From Rhinopomastus cyanomelas (lineage: Eukaryota > Chordata > Aves > Bucerotiformes > Rhinopomastidae), in NCBI GenBank assembly GCA_013400115.1, contig VXBP01007145.1, positions 1-64,000 of the forward strand: a DNA stretch of 64,000 bases, written 5' to 3'. A program made the translations under genes and the position numbers. The notes beneath the pieces are model-generated. The model was not told the origin of the DNA. It saw only the letters and a list, made by a program, of their open reading frames with translations, and did not search any database. Shown one piece after another: positions 1 to 10,715 of the stretch; the stretch's first letter is position 1, and each line of letters starts with the position of its first letter.

Positions 1-344
1 CCAGGAGTCTGAACAGCCACATCCATTGTCAGGGGTATTGTCTGGTTAAACGAATCCCTCCTGGCAGCTGCTTTAGCCCTGGACCTTCTAACTCCACCCA
101 TTGCCAACAAGAGGAAGACAGGAGAGAGAAGTTTGAAAGCAAGAAAGAAACACGACCTAACAGAACAAAGCGGCGTCTGCAGCCCTGCCTGCTTGTCCTG
201 CCTGTGTGAACTGCCGTGCAAACTGCCTCGCTATGATCCTGTTAGCCTACTCCTGGTCGCCGTGCTCCCCTGGAAGCTCTTACCCTTAAATACTGGAAGG
301 AGAGTCGCGCCGAGATTCCTCCCTGCCGGCCGCTGCAAAGCTCC
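1..344. other. Unclassified, CpG-rich patch
   Basis: No repeat family or gene recognised. Positions about 165-350 hold a dense run of CpG dinucleotides compared with the AT-richer flanks. A 78-codon + ORF (133-369) runs into the CR1 fragment beyond and shows no known motif, so it is not called as a gene. Confidence 0.4.
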
Positions 345-475
345 TCGGGAAATGTTTCCCTCTCTATAACTCCCTGAAGGGTTGGGCTCTTCTCCCAGGC
401 AACTAGTGCCAGGATGTGAGGGCAGGGTCTGAAGCTGCCAGAGGAGGGTTAGGTTGGATGTTAGGAAGCCTTACT
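345..475 (+). mobile_element. CR1 fragment, type T2, 3'-truncated
   Basis: Reads in sense as the T2 3' region (CTCCCTGAAGGG, then GGTTGGATGTTAGGAAG) but stops before the terminal octamer repeat. Loss of the 3' end is atypical for CR1. It is the only T2 copy on the + strand. Confidence 0.75.
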
Positions 476-479
476 CCTC

Positions 480-625
480 AGGGCTGTCCTAAATCCTTTC
501 TCTTCCCAATCTATATTAGTGCATGGGGTTGCCTCTACTCAGGTGCAGAACTTTGCTCTTGTCCTTGTTGAACTCCATGCAGTTCATAGCAGCCCACTTC
601 CTGAGTTTGTCACACAAACCCCTCA
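480..625 (-). mobile_element. CR1 ORF2 C-terminal fragment
   Basis: The antisense reading matches the part of CR1 ORF2 just after the reverse transcriptase active site, the same stretch seen at 5170-5345 in a longer copy. No 3' end is attached. Similarity fades gradually to the right. Confidence 0.6.
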
Positions 626-1566
626 TCACTCAGTACATGGTGCTCATAGGCAAAGCCAACAGATCTCTAAGGCCACACTCCCTGGATACAGCATTTCCCT
701 CCAAGCTATAACCATCACAGCTGCTACATGTGATTATGGTGTCTGAGCTCTTGTCCTTGCAACCCTGCCAAGCTGCAGCAACACCCATGGGCTACCCATT
801 CCCCTTCCTCAACCTGCATCAGGTCCTTTCTGGGTTCCTGATCTTACCACCTACAAGCTTGGAAAAATATAGATATTCATGTTTTCTTCTTTAAAAAGCA
901 AAAAAAGCTGATACCACACAGGTTACAAGAGCCCATTCTACCCCTTGGCACTGGGGACACACTCCTGTCCATTATTGGGAGTACAAGGAGCAACCTCATG
1001 CCAGTAAACATGGACACACCAGATGTGTCTGTGACTGTTCAGTGTAACGTAAAAGCATCAAAAGATGGATGATGCAGAGCCTGATAGGTCAGGACAGCAC
1101 TTGAGAGCTCTTTCCTGGAGGACAGTCCCTTGCGTCAGGAGCAGAAACAATGCCATGCAATTACCCATCCAAAAACTGCCTGTATGGTTTAACCTAGACA
1201 CTTTATCCACCTTGCAATTAATTTCCAGGCATGGCTTGTAAGACCATTTTTAAAGGGCTGTCTAGGAGTCTGCCCTATTTTTGAGGGTTAAAAAGGCTTA
1301 GTGGTGTGGCAAATCCGGCTCAAGCATCTTCAGTGCGAAAGAACAGGCACAAGGCTATTTTACAACTAGTAAAACAGTGGACTGAGGGCCCCTGGGCAGC
1401 AAGTTGAAAGGTTTATTCAACCTCTTCACCAACACAACTTCCATCAATGAAATATCCTGACTGGCTAGAAATTGGAGAAAATATGCAAATATTGGCAGCA
1501 AAAGAGACCTTCAAGAGATTTATTCCCATTTTACTGCAATGCATATCATTGCCTAAGGGAAAAATC
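626..1566. other. No gene or repeat recognised
   Basis: About 940 bp of mixed composition with no long ORF, no CR1 signature and no obvious regulatory motif. Confidence 0.4.
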
Positions 1567-1880
1567 ACAGAACATTAGGGAATGGAAGGGATCTTAAAAG
1601 ATCATCCAGTACAATCCCTCCCCTGCCACCGCAAGATCCCCTAAATCAAGTTGCACAGGAATGTGGCCAGGCAGGTTAAATGTCTCCAGAGAAGAGGAGC
1701 CCACAACCCCCCTGGGCAGCCCCTTCCAGTGCACCCTGACCAAGAAGTTCCTTCTCAGATTGATGTGGAACTTCCCCTGTTCCAGCTCACACCTGTTGCC
1801 CCTTGTCCTATCATTAGATGACATTGAGAAGAGCCTGGTTCCACCCTCCTGACACCCACCCTTTACATATTTATATGTAA
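1567..1880 (-). mobile_element. CR1 3' end, type T1, minus strand
   Basis: Starts with the reversed terminal repeat (CACAGAACATTAGGG) and runs about 310 bp into the end of ORF2 before 5' truncation. The antisense 76-codon ORF (1594-1824) is the conserved C-terminal tail of ORF2, not a host gene. Confidence 0.9.
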
Positions 1881-2682
1881 ATGTGAAATGGGATCAAATA
1901 AACTACCAAGTGCAAAAAACCATGTTAAAATAAACTACCGAGTGTTGCTGGAGAGCTCAGTGACAATTTACACAATTAATTTGTGACTTGCAAAGACTTT
2001 TGAGGGGGTCATTTGTATCCTATCAAGGACTGTCTCACAAATTAACACTCAAATTAACTAATTTGCCTATTTTGACTGGGTTTATGCAGCCCTATGAGGA
2101 CACCTCCTCTCCCACCCCCAAGACTGTCAGCAGAGGCACTTGTTAAACAGGAATATAACGGCATTTGCACAGGTTCTGAGCAGTGAAAGCTTTCGGTATT
2201 CTTTGTTCCTGGCAAAGGACCGTGAGGCATTTTGAAGAGGAGGAAAGCAGCAATAAATTTTTCACAGGAATTCCTAACAAGCTCTGCTTGGTAGCTGTTA
2301 ACACAGGCAGTATGTGTCTGGCTTGATTCAGCAGCTCTCTTTGAGGTTGTAAAACACCATGTGTGAGAGCAGACGCATGGATGGTGAGGTACCGGGAAAC
2401 AGCAAAGCCAAATCAACCTTCTGCCAGCTCACATCCACCAAACTCTCAGTCCTCTCAGTGCAGAGGCTCCCAACTACTACCCCACTCCATGAAGTCAGTC
2501 CCCTTACAGCTACATTGTGCTGGAAAATGGTATCTTCCTAGTATCTCAGTGATGGAATTCTTCTCAGTCCAAAGAAGAAAAAAGCCCACAAAAATCCAGA
2601 TGAGTCTGTGGATAGGGAGTGGTAAAGGAAAAGAAGTTTAATGATTGGTCTTGGACACTTCAGTTATGGCATTGCTTGATTA
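1881..2682. other. No gene or repeat recognised
   Basis: AT-rich at first, then mixed. A 120-codon minus ORF (2054-2416) and overlapping + ORFs show no domain or motif I recognise and look like chance openings. Confidence 0.4.
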
Positions 2683-2933
2683 AATGATGGGACTATAGGA
2701 GATGGCCTCAAGCTGTCCCAGGGGAAGGTTAGTTTGGCCATGAGGAGAAACTTCTTCCTGGAAACAGTCCTCAGGCCTTGGAACAGGCTGCCCAGGGAGG
2801 AGGTTTCACAGTCATGGAAATCTGGAGCTCAGGGACAGGGTTTAATGGTAGCCTTGGGACAGTTGAGTTAAGGGTTGGACTCTGTGATCTTAAAGGCTTT
2901 TTCCAACCTAAATCTTTCCATGATTCTGTGATT
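2683..2933 (+). mobile_element. CR1 3' end, type T7, sense
   Basis: Contains the sense T7 tail (GGAACAGGCTGCCCAGGGAG, TTCCAACCTAAAT) and closes with ATTCTGTGATT. It abuts an antisense CR1 3' end, giving a tail-to-tail pair. Confidence 0.9.
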
Positions 2934-3150
2934 TGAGTTGGAAGAGACCATCAAAGCTCATCCAGTCCCACCCCCTGCCCTGAGCAGGGACATTCCCAAC
3001 TAGAGCAGCTTGCTCAGAGCCCCAAGGTCCAACCTGATGAGGGATGGGGCTTGTCTCACCCCTCTCAGCAACATGGGCCAAGCTCTCCCCACCCTCAGGA
3101 TAAAACATCTTCTCCCTTATGTCTATTCAAAAGAGAAGGGCTGAACAGCC
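2934..3150 (-). mobile_element. CR1 3' fragment, minus strand
   Basis: Begins GAGTTGGAAGAGACC with no separate octamer repeat of its own, so the repeat of the preceding sense copy probably served as its insertion target. Similarity weakens after about 3100. Confidence 0.75.
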
Positions 3151-3820
3151 TCTCCAAGGCTGCAATCCCTCCTTTCCCTCACACTGCTTTTACGCTGCAT
3201 CACCACCTGCCCTCAGAGGTTCAAGACTTTTCCTGCAATAAGCAACAGGAGTGAGTTATTTTATCATTATTTTTCCACCTCCTCAATGAATTAAATCTGA
3301 CCTCCCATGAAAAATCACAAAAGGAAGATAGAGCCATCAATGACTCTTCACCTGCCTCAAGCATTTACACAGTGATTCTCTTAAGAAGAACGTAATAAAG
3401 ATGCACAGCCAGAGACTGATCGAGGAATGAGAGAGACTAATCTGAGCAGATGGCTTTTTGTTGCTCTTAGAGACGAGTCAGGGCACATTTCATAGAATGA
3501 CAAATGGACAGAGCAGCCAAGTAATGACTTCTTTGTGCCTAGAATTCAAATGCTGGTCCTTTGAGGCTGTTTGCTCAAGCACTGTGGGCTGCTCCTTCTG
3601 TTGGATGATTTCATCAATAATACAGAAAAAAATTTAATGCAGAGCTAGGTAAAAAGAACCAGCAGCGAAGGAGAAGAGTCAAGCAGATGGACATGAGAGA
3701 ATCATGCTGCTGTACCAGAGCATTTCTCTTAGCAATAACAACCAACCCTCTTCCTTGCCCATGTCTACCAAGAATTTTGGCTCTGCCACGGGTCTACTAC
3801 AGGTCATGGTTCTGCTCCTG
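3151..3820. other. No gene or repeat recognised
   Basis: Mixed-composition sequence without long ORF or repeat signature. Confidence 0.4.
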
Positions 3821-4085
3821 AATCACAGAATGTTTGAGGCTGGAAAGCCCTCTGAACTCATCCAGCCCAGACCAGAACCTAACATCACCACGTCACCAGT
3901 GTGATGCCCAGACCAGGGCACTAAAGGCCACAGCCAGGCTGGCCTTCAACACCTCAGGGATGGGGACTCCACCACTGCCCTGGGCAGTCCATTCCAGGGT
4001 CTGATCCTCCTTTCATGAGGACAAGCTTCCTAACATCCAACCTCTTCTGGCAGCTCAGGCTCTGCCCTCTCCTCATATCTGTGGC
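3821..4085 (-). mobile_element. CR1 3' end, type T2, minus strand
   Basis: Opens with GAATCACAGAATGTTTGAGG and follows the T2 pattern for about 265 bp. Truncated before the part that would encode the conserved ORF2 tail. Confidence 0.9.
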
Positions 4086-4127
4086 TTCTTTGGACTGAAA
4101 TACACTTACCCAGCATTTGCTTATCCT

Positions 4128-4430
4128 AAGGTGAACTTCTAGTAGCTTTCCAATCTCTGAAGGGGCTACCAGAAAGCTGGGGGTGGGCTTTTGACATGGG
4201 TGGTAGTGAGAGGACAAGGGGAAAGGATTGCAGACTTGAAGAAGAGAGTATTTGGTTGGACATCAGGAACAAATTCTTTGCTGTGAGGATGGGGAGATGC
4301 TGGAACAGGTTGCCCAAGGCAGTTGTGGCTGCCCTATCCATGGAAGTGTTGAATATTGGGTTGACTGGGGCTCTGAGTAACCTGATCCAGCAAAGGTGTA
4401 CCTGCCTCCACTTCCACAGGCTGAACAAGA
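4128..4430 (+). mobile_element. CR1 fragment, type T4, sense
   Basis: Sense T4 sequence (TGGAACAGGTTGCCCAAGGC) that breaks off about 80 bp before the expected 3' end, exactly where the next antisense CR1 begins. Either the tail was lost at that insertion or the two events share a breakpoint. Confidence 0.85.
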
Positions 4431-5345
4431 GAATCTCAGAACATTAGGGATTGGAAGGGACCTCGAAAGATGATCCAGTACAATCCTCCTGTCACAGCAG
4501 GATCACCTAGACCAAGTCGCACAGGAACATATCCAGGTGAGTTTTAAATGACTCCAGTGAAGGAGACTCCACAACCTCCCTGGGCAGCCCCTTCCAGTGC
4601 TCCGTCACCCTCACTGGGAAGAAGTTCCTTCTCAGGTTGATGTGGAACCTTCTATGTTCCAGCTTACAACCAATGCCCCTTGTCCTATCACCAGATGACA
4701 CTGAGAACAGCCCGGCTCCATCCTCCCAACACCCACCCCTCAAATATTTGTAGACATTAATGAGGTCACCCCTCAGTCTCCTCTTCTCCAAGCTAAAGAG
4801 ACCCAGCTCCCTCAGCCTAGGGAGGTGCTCCACCTCCTTCATCATCTTCCTTGCCCTATGCTGGACCACCCTAACTTGCACAGCCTGTCCTCTTAGGGAT
4901 GGTGCTCCAGCTCTCTGATCATTTGAGTTGCTCTCCTCTGGACACCTTTTAGGAGCTCTGTGTCCTTCTGATGTTGGGGACTCTAGAACTGGACACAGGA
5001 CTCCAGTGGGTTCCCACAAATGCAGAGTAGAGGGAGAGAATCCCCTCCCCCAACCCCCTGTCACTGCTTCTTTTGATGCAGCCCAGGATACAGTTGGCTC
5101 TCTTGGCTGCCAGCACGCACTGACAGCTCCTGGAAAACTTCTGTTCCACTCGCATGTCCCTCTTCTCAGGGCTGTCCGCAATCCTTTCTCTTCCCAACCT
5201 GTACTCATGCATGGGATTGCCTCTTCTCAAGCCTGGCAAGGTCCCTCTGAATGGCTTCCCTTCCCTCCAGTGTATTGACATCACCACAGTTTGGTGTCAT
5301 CAGCAATCTGACTGAGGCAGTCTTCAACCCCACTGTCTATAGCAC
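4431..5345 (-). mobile_element. CR1 with ORF2 C-terminus, type T1, minus strand
   Basis: A 915-bp 5'-truncated copy. The minus ORF 4507-5208 (233 codons) is the C-terminal part of ORF2, with the motif EERLRELGLFSLEKRRLRGD in variant form and a VYKYLRGG segment. The left (3') end has the T1 signature. The far right still shows an IADDTKL-like reverse transcriptase active-site remnant in antisense near 5290-5310. Confidence 0.92.
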
Positions 5346-6318
5346 CAAGAACAATGAAGAGCTGCCAATCCTCATAGAGTCTGACAAAACTTTGGCAGGA
5401 CGGACAGGCAATTTAGGCATTTTGTTATCTGCTTTGGGCATCCAACTGTGTTTCTTTGCAGAGGGGCACAGGCCCCTAAATCTGTGTCCTTTGGGGAACC
5501 AGAGAATGAGAAGTTTGTTTGAAACTGGTACATTTTTGAGCAGAGAGCTCACATCTCTTCTCAAAGTGCTTCTGTAGACAAAGGTATTTCCTGCACTGTG
5601 CTTCAACGTTCTGTTCATGTTCAAGACCAAGTCAGCAAGAATTAATCCCTGGTTTTACATCCCATTATGACTCCAGGCCAAATTCTACTCAAATCCCAAA
5701 GACCAAGAGCCATCTAAACCAAATGAAAAGCTGAGCTTGCAGCTTGTCTGAGCAAAACTAATAAGACAAGACAACACATCAGCAAAGGAAAACCTTACCC
5801 TGGTTCTTCCACAGGAGGAACTGCAGTCCAATTCACAGCCCAGCCACAACAATACACCCTGAGAAAGACAAAAATGCAGAGAAACAGCTTTAAGGAGCTA
5901 ACATCAGCAGAACACAGAACATTTCCTACCTCACAGAAAGCCCAGAAGTTGCAAGTTCTGCCATTTGCTTTCTGCAGTGCCAATTCCACCACACAAACTC
6001 AACAACCTCTCCTTTGCATTAAATCAGATTCAATTAATTTGCTTTTTTTTATTAGAGTTTTCTTCAAAACATAGCAGTGCTGAGTAAAGAGAGAGTGAGC
6101 AAAACACTCCCAAAGCCAGAAGGTAAAAACACAATGGAGAGGGGCTGATGTGAGCAGTGTGCCCACTGTAAGAGTTGGTCAGAATTGCCTCAACATGGTC
6201 ATCTGCTCTAGCTCGTGCAATCCCACCTGAACTGACAGCACAGAGCAGCAACAGAGCCAGTGCCCGGTCCCCAAGAGCTACTTATTGAGGTTTCTGGCTG
6301 ATTTGGAGGTACCTTTAA
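5346..6318. other. No gene or repeat recognised
   Basis: About 970 bp. Several 65-110 codon ORFs on both strands overlap one another and carry no motif. Contains a T-run at about 6043-6050. The right edge may include 5' untranslated sequence of CR1 copy A. Confidence 0.4.
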
Positions 6319-7289
6319 ACAGGGAACCTCGGCAGAGTTAAAAGGGAGCCAGTGGAGGTCAGAATCTCTCACAGGAAAAGCCAGGAAGGAATGCAGTGGT
6401 GTCCCAGCTGTGGGATCTTTAAATGCGATGAGTGAAGACAAGTGCAAGGCCATGGCAGAAGGCAAGCATCCCCCTTGCCTGCCTCACCTCCGCAGGTGAG
6501 AAATAGATATAAGCCTCTACTGGAAGACAGCCAGTCTAATAAGGATATAGAGGATAGGCAACTGATTCCAGAAATCCTAACACAGTCACATAAACTGAAG
6601 AGGTCCTCCAGTAATTTGACAGGCTCCTGCACAAAGAAGAAGAGAAGTGTCCTAGTTATTGGAGACTCACTCCTGAAGGGAACTGAGGACCCAATATGCA
6701 GAGTTGACCATCATGATAGGCAAATCTGCAGTCTACCTGAGCCCGAATCAGGCATATCACAAGGATGCTCCCTAACCTAGTAAGAACAGCTGACTATTAC
6801 CCACTGCTGATCTTCAGGACAGGTAGGGACAAAGCTGTATTGAACAGCCTGAGGGGAATGAAGAAAGACTTCAAGGCCTTAGGATGTTAGGTACAAGAGT
6901 CAGGGGCACAAATTATATTCTCTTCATTACATCCATTTTGGTGTGAGGACATGGACTGGAATAGAAGGATTCCATCCATAAATGCCTGATCTAGATCTTA
7001 GATGTTAAGTTTACTTGGTTTACGATATAGATGTTAGATGTTAGGTTTACTTGGTTTATTTGGATTGAGGTTGGACTGGATGATCTTTAAGGTCTTTTCC
7101 AACCTTATCATTACTGTGATACTGTGGCTACGCGACTGGTGCTACAGGCAAAGCTTTGGTTTATTTGATAATGGCTGGTTTTATAAAGCACCAGACCTAA
7201 CAGTTACACATGGGAAGAGTTTATCTCAGAAGGTAAAAAGGGATCTGCGGCAGGAACTGGCAGGGCTAATTCAGAGGGTTTTAAACTAG
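6319..7289 (+). pseudogene. CR1 ORF1 remnant, GDSL esterase-like protein
   Basis: CR1 ORF1 encodes a nucleic-acid-binding protein with a zinc-finger-like N-terminus and a C-terminal SGNH/GDSL esterase domain. Here CPSCGIFKCDE at 6400-6432 resembles the Cys-rich part and is followed by an in-frame TGA (6433). The esterase nucleophile motif VLVIGDSLLKGTE is intact, with GDSL at 6661-6672. A frameshift near 6765 moves the reading to another frame (RMLPNLV...DYYPLL). A TAG interrupts it near 6888, the nested CR1 interrupts it at 6989-7126, and it resumes as LRDWCYRQSFG to a stop at 7287-7289. The expected downstream Asp-x-x-His pair is not visible in its usual place (THGKSLSQ instead). Clearly a broken copy. 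Confidence 0.88.
6989..7126 (+). mobile_element. Nested CR1 3' end inside ORF1 of copy A
   Basis: 138 bp of sense CR1 tail (GGTTGGACTGGATGATCTTT, TTTTCCAACC, then two octamer units ending ACTGTG). It sits between AATGCCTG and GCTACGCGAC; removing it restores the codons Asn-Ala-Trp-Leu-Arg-Asp of ORF1. Its left half holds an internal near-duplication of GATGTTA(A/G)GTTTACTTGGTTTA. No clear target duplication is seen. Confidence 0.88.
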
Positions 7290-7385
7290 ATTCAAAGGGG
7301 GGTGCAACTGTTGATGGTAGTGCACCGGTGGGGACAGAGCTTTGGTCTTGATGAAAACCAGGCAGCCACCCACTGTCCTAGGGTG

Positions 7386-10119
7386 AAATCGGAGTGCTCA
7401 GCTCACTCCCTGAAATGTCTGTACATCAATGCACAGGCAGGAAGAGTTAGAAATCTGTGATCAGTCAGGTGATTATGATTTGGCAGCAGTTAGGGAGACC
7501 TGGTGGGACAGCTCGCATGACTGGAATGTGGTCGTGGATGGCTATGTCCTTTTCAGGATGGACAGGTCAGCAAGGTGGGGTGGAGGAATTGCTCTGTATA
7601 TGAGAGATCAACTGGAATGTATTGAGTTCTGTCCAGGGGTGGATGAAGAGAGAGTTGAGAGTTTGTGGGTATGGATTAAGGGGCAGGCTGGTGTGGGTAT
7701 CTATTATAAACCATCAGATCAGGACAAGGAAGTTGATGAGGTCTTCTACAGGCAACTGACAGCAGCCTCACAGCTACAAGACTCAGTTCTCTTGAGGGAT
7801 TTTAACTACCCAGATATTTGCTGGAATCCTACTCAGCCAGCCACCCACAGTCCAGGAGGTTTTTCCAGTACAGTGGTGACAATTTCCTGATGCAAATAGT
7901 GGAGGAGCCCACTAGGACAGGACCGCAGCTGGATCTTGTATTCACCAACAAGGCGGGTGTAGTTGAAGCAGTGAAGGTTGAGGGCAGTTCAGAATCTCAT
8001 CTCACAGACACAGAATAGCTAGCAGAATCAAAACCCCGGACTTCAGGAGGGCCAACTTTGGCCTTTTCAAGCAATTGCTAGGGGAAAACCCATGGGACAG
8101 GGCACTGGCAGGTAAAGGAGCTCAGGTTAGCTGGTTAACATTCAAAGATCATTTCTTTCACGCCCAAGATCAGAACATTCCAATAGGAAGGAAGTCAAGG
8201 AAGGGAGCCAGAAGACCTGCGTGGTTAATCAGGGACCTGCTGGGCAAACTCAAGACAAAGAAGAAAGCCTATAGGTCATGGAAGGAGGGGGTGGCCACTT
8301 GGGGTGATTATAAGGCTCTGGTGAGAGAATGTAGGGATGCAACTAGAAAAGCCAAGGCCTCCTTGGAATTAAACCTTGCAAGAGAGGTCAAGGGCAACAA
8401 AAAGGGCTTCTTCAAATATATAGCAGGTAAAACTAAAACTAGAGGCAACGTAGGGCCCCTGCTGAATGAGGTGGGTGCCCTGGACACAGAGGATGCAGAG
8501 AAGGCAGAGATAATCAACACTTTCTTTGCCTCTGTCTATACTTCTGGGGGCTGTCTTGCTATCAAGCCCCAGACTGCTGAGGCTGCAGAGGAAGTGGAGG
8601 CAAGAGAGGAGCCTGCCTTGGTTGATGAGGACTGGGTTAGGGATAAGTTGAGCAAACTGGATGTGCACAAATCCATGGGCCCAGACAGGATGCACCCGCG
8701 CATACTAAGGGAGATGGCGGAAGTCATTGCTAAGCCACTCTCCATCATCTTTGCTAGGTCCTGGGGAACAGGAGAGGTGCCTAGGGAATGGAAAATAGCA
8801 AATGTTACCCCAATCTTTAAAAAAGGAAGGAGGACAACCCAGGTAACTGTAGACCAGTCAGCCTCACCTCCATCCCAGGAAAGGGGATGGAACAATTTAT
8901 GCTTGACACTATCTCTAGGCACATTGGGGACAAGAGGGTCATTAGAGGAAGTCATACTTGACCTGATAGCCTTTTATGAGGTAATAAACAGGTGGATAGA
9001 TGATGGCAAAGCAGTGGATACAGTATATCTTGACTTCAGCAAAGCATTTGACACTTTCTCCCACAGCATTCTCACAGCCAAACTGAGGCAATGTGGTCTA
9101 GAGGATTGGGTAATGAGGTGGATCATGAGCTGGCTGCAGGATAGAAGTCAGAGAGTAGTGGTCAATGGGATAGAGTCTGGTTGGAGGCCTGTATCTAGTG
9201 GAGTCCCCAAAGTGTTGGTACTGGGACCAGTCCTGTTCAATCTATTCATTGATGACTTGGATGAGGGATTAGGGTGCACTGTCAGCAGGTTTGCTGATAA
9301 CACAAAGCTGGGAGGTACGGCTGACACCCCAGCAGGCTGTGCTGCTATTCAGCAGGGCCTGGACAGGCTGGAGAGCTGGGCAGGGAGAAATTTAAGGAAA
9401 TATAATAAGGGTAAGTGTAGAGTCTTGCATTTGGGCAAGAACAAGCTTAGGTACCAGCATAGGTTGGGGATTGACCTGTTCGAGACAAGTGTAGGAGAAA
9501 GGGACCTGAGTGTGCTGGTGACCTGTTGGAAAGCAGCATAAGAGGAAGGGACCCGGTGTCCTGGTAGACAGCAGAGATGGCCATGGGCCAGCAGTGGACC
9601 CTTGTGGCCACAAAGGCCAATGGCACCCTGGGGTGGATTACAGCAGGGGTGGTTAGCAAATCAAAAGAGGTTCTCCTCCCCCCTCTACTCTGCCCTGCTG
9701 AGACCACATCTGGAATCTTGTCTCCATTCAGTTCCAGAAGGACACAAAACTGCTTGAGAGAGTCCAGCACAGAGCCACAAAGATGATGAAGGGAGTGAAA
9801 CATCTTCCTCATGAGGAAAGGCTGAGGGAGCTGGCTCTGTTGAGCTTGGAATAAACGAGACTGAGGGGTGACCCCGTTAATATTGATCAATATGGAAAGG
9901 TGAGTGTCAGGAGGATGGAGCCAGCCTCTGCACAGCAGCATCTAACGACAGGACGAGGGGCAACAGGTGTCAGCTGGAACGGAGGAGGTTCCTCATCAAT
10001 CTGAGAAGGAACTTCTCAGTGAAGGTGACAGAGCACTGAAAGGAGCTACCCAGTCGATTCTCCTTCTGTGGAGAGGTTTAAAACCTGCCTGGCCATGTTC
10101 CTGTGTGACTGGTTGTAGG
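7386..10119 (+). pseudogene. CR1 ORF2 remnant (endonuclease plus reverse transcriptase), copy A
   Basis: ORF2 of CR1 is the endonuclease/reverse transcriptase that nicks DNA and copies CR1 RNA into it. The AP-endonuclease start (KCLYINAQ, 7413) shifts frame by 7440. ETWWD (Glu at 7495) and RDFN (7795-7806, usually GDFN) remain, but about 30 bp covering the SDHE catalytic motif is missing near 7985. The RT part is open from 8075 to 9541 (488 codons). It includes MGPDRMHPR and LDFSKAFD (first catalytic Asp 9032-9034), but the active site reads FADN (9290-9301), not FADD. The frame is shifted between about 8832 and 8948: a 1-bp and a 23-bp loss relative to copy B cancel. A 47-bp duplication at 9473-9566 then ends the ORF. 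The conserved C-terminal tail continues in other frames to about 10119. Confidence 0.93.
9473..9566 (+). repeat. 47-bp tandem duplication in ORF2 of copy A
   Basis: Two 47-bp units, 9473-9519 and 9520-9566, both starting GACCTGTT and containing GAAAGGGACC or GGAAGGGACC. They differ at roughly a quarter of positions, so the duplication is old or arose by recombination between divergent copies. Copy B has a single unit. 47 is not a multiple of three, so the frame is broken. Confidence 0.75.
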
Positions 10120-10201
10120 GGATCCTGTTGTGGCAGAGGGATAGGACTGGATAATTGTTCAAGGTCCCTTCCAATCCTTAATTTTCTGTGATTTTGTGAT
10201 C

Positions 10202-10715
10202 CTTCCTGAACCTCATGACTCAACAAGAGGGTCTCTCTGGCAGTTATTTCTGACCCTGTCCTCCACACAGTCAATCATCAAACGTACCTTGCCATCAAAC
10301 CTTGTTCAATCACCACTGGATTTGCTATCAAAAACTGTGTTCAACAGCTGATTTTGATCAATAAACGTTGCTGTTTCTGTCTCACAAGTGAAGTACGTCA
10401 CTCCATCCATGACATCACCTCATCTCCCTTTAGCCACAGGGAATTTTGATGCTTGGTTTGAGCCTGTCGTGTTGGCTCTCTTGACAGGCAGTGAGGATGG
10501 AGATGTACAATGATTCACTCCCTGCAGGCACCTTGAGAGGATTCTATATATAATTCCAGAGGGGATGAGTCACTCTTGCCTGTGGCCCCAGAGTCTCACA
10601 AAGACCAAGCACATGCCTTTCATCGCTGACATAAGCTGGAAGGAATGACATCAACATAATGAGGATCAACCTACCACAATGCAACAGCACAGAATGGGAC
10701 ACAATGCTGCTTGAT
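10202..10715. other. No gene recognised; possible LTR-like end
   Basis: About 510 bp. AATAAACG near 10361 followed by TGCTGTTTCTGTCTCACA resembles the polyadenylation and U5 part of an LTR, but no TATA box, TG start or target duplication could be placed. Not called as an element. Confidence 0.3.

Larger units (their letters stand above)
6319..10201 (+). mobile_element. CR1 copy A, near full-length, type T1
   Basis: The most complete element in the window: ORF1 remnant, ORF2 remnant, about 80 bp of 3' untranslated sequence and the terminal repeat ATTTTCTGTGATTTTGTGAT. The 5' end is not certain; an in-frame stop at 6316-6318 bounds the ORF1 frame, and any 5' untranslated region would lie further left. 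A second CR1 fragment is nested at 6989-7126. Many indels show that the copy is old and inactive. Confidence 0.93.

Noticed and set aside
4507..5208. 233-codon minus ORF as a host protein gene
   Set aside because: It is the conserved C-terminal part of CR1 ORF2 with the T1 3' end attached; the same tail recurs at many other places in the window.
10250..10400. LTR ending near AATAAACG
   Set aside because: No TATA box, no TG start and no flanking duplication could be found.
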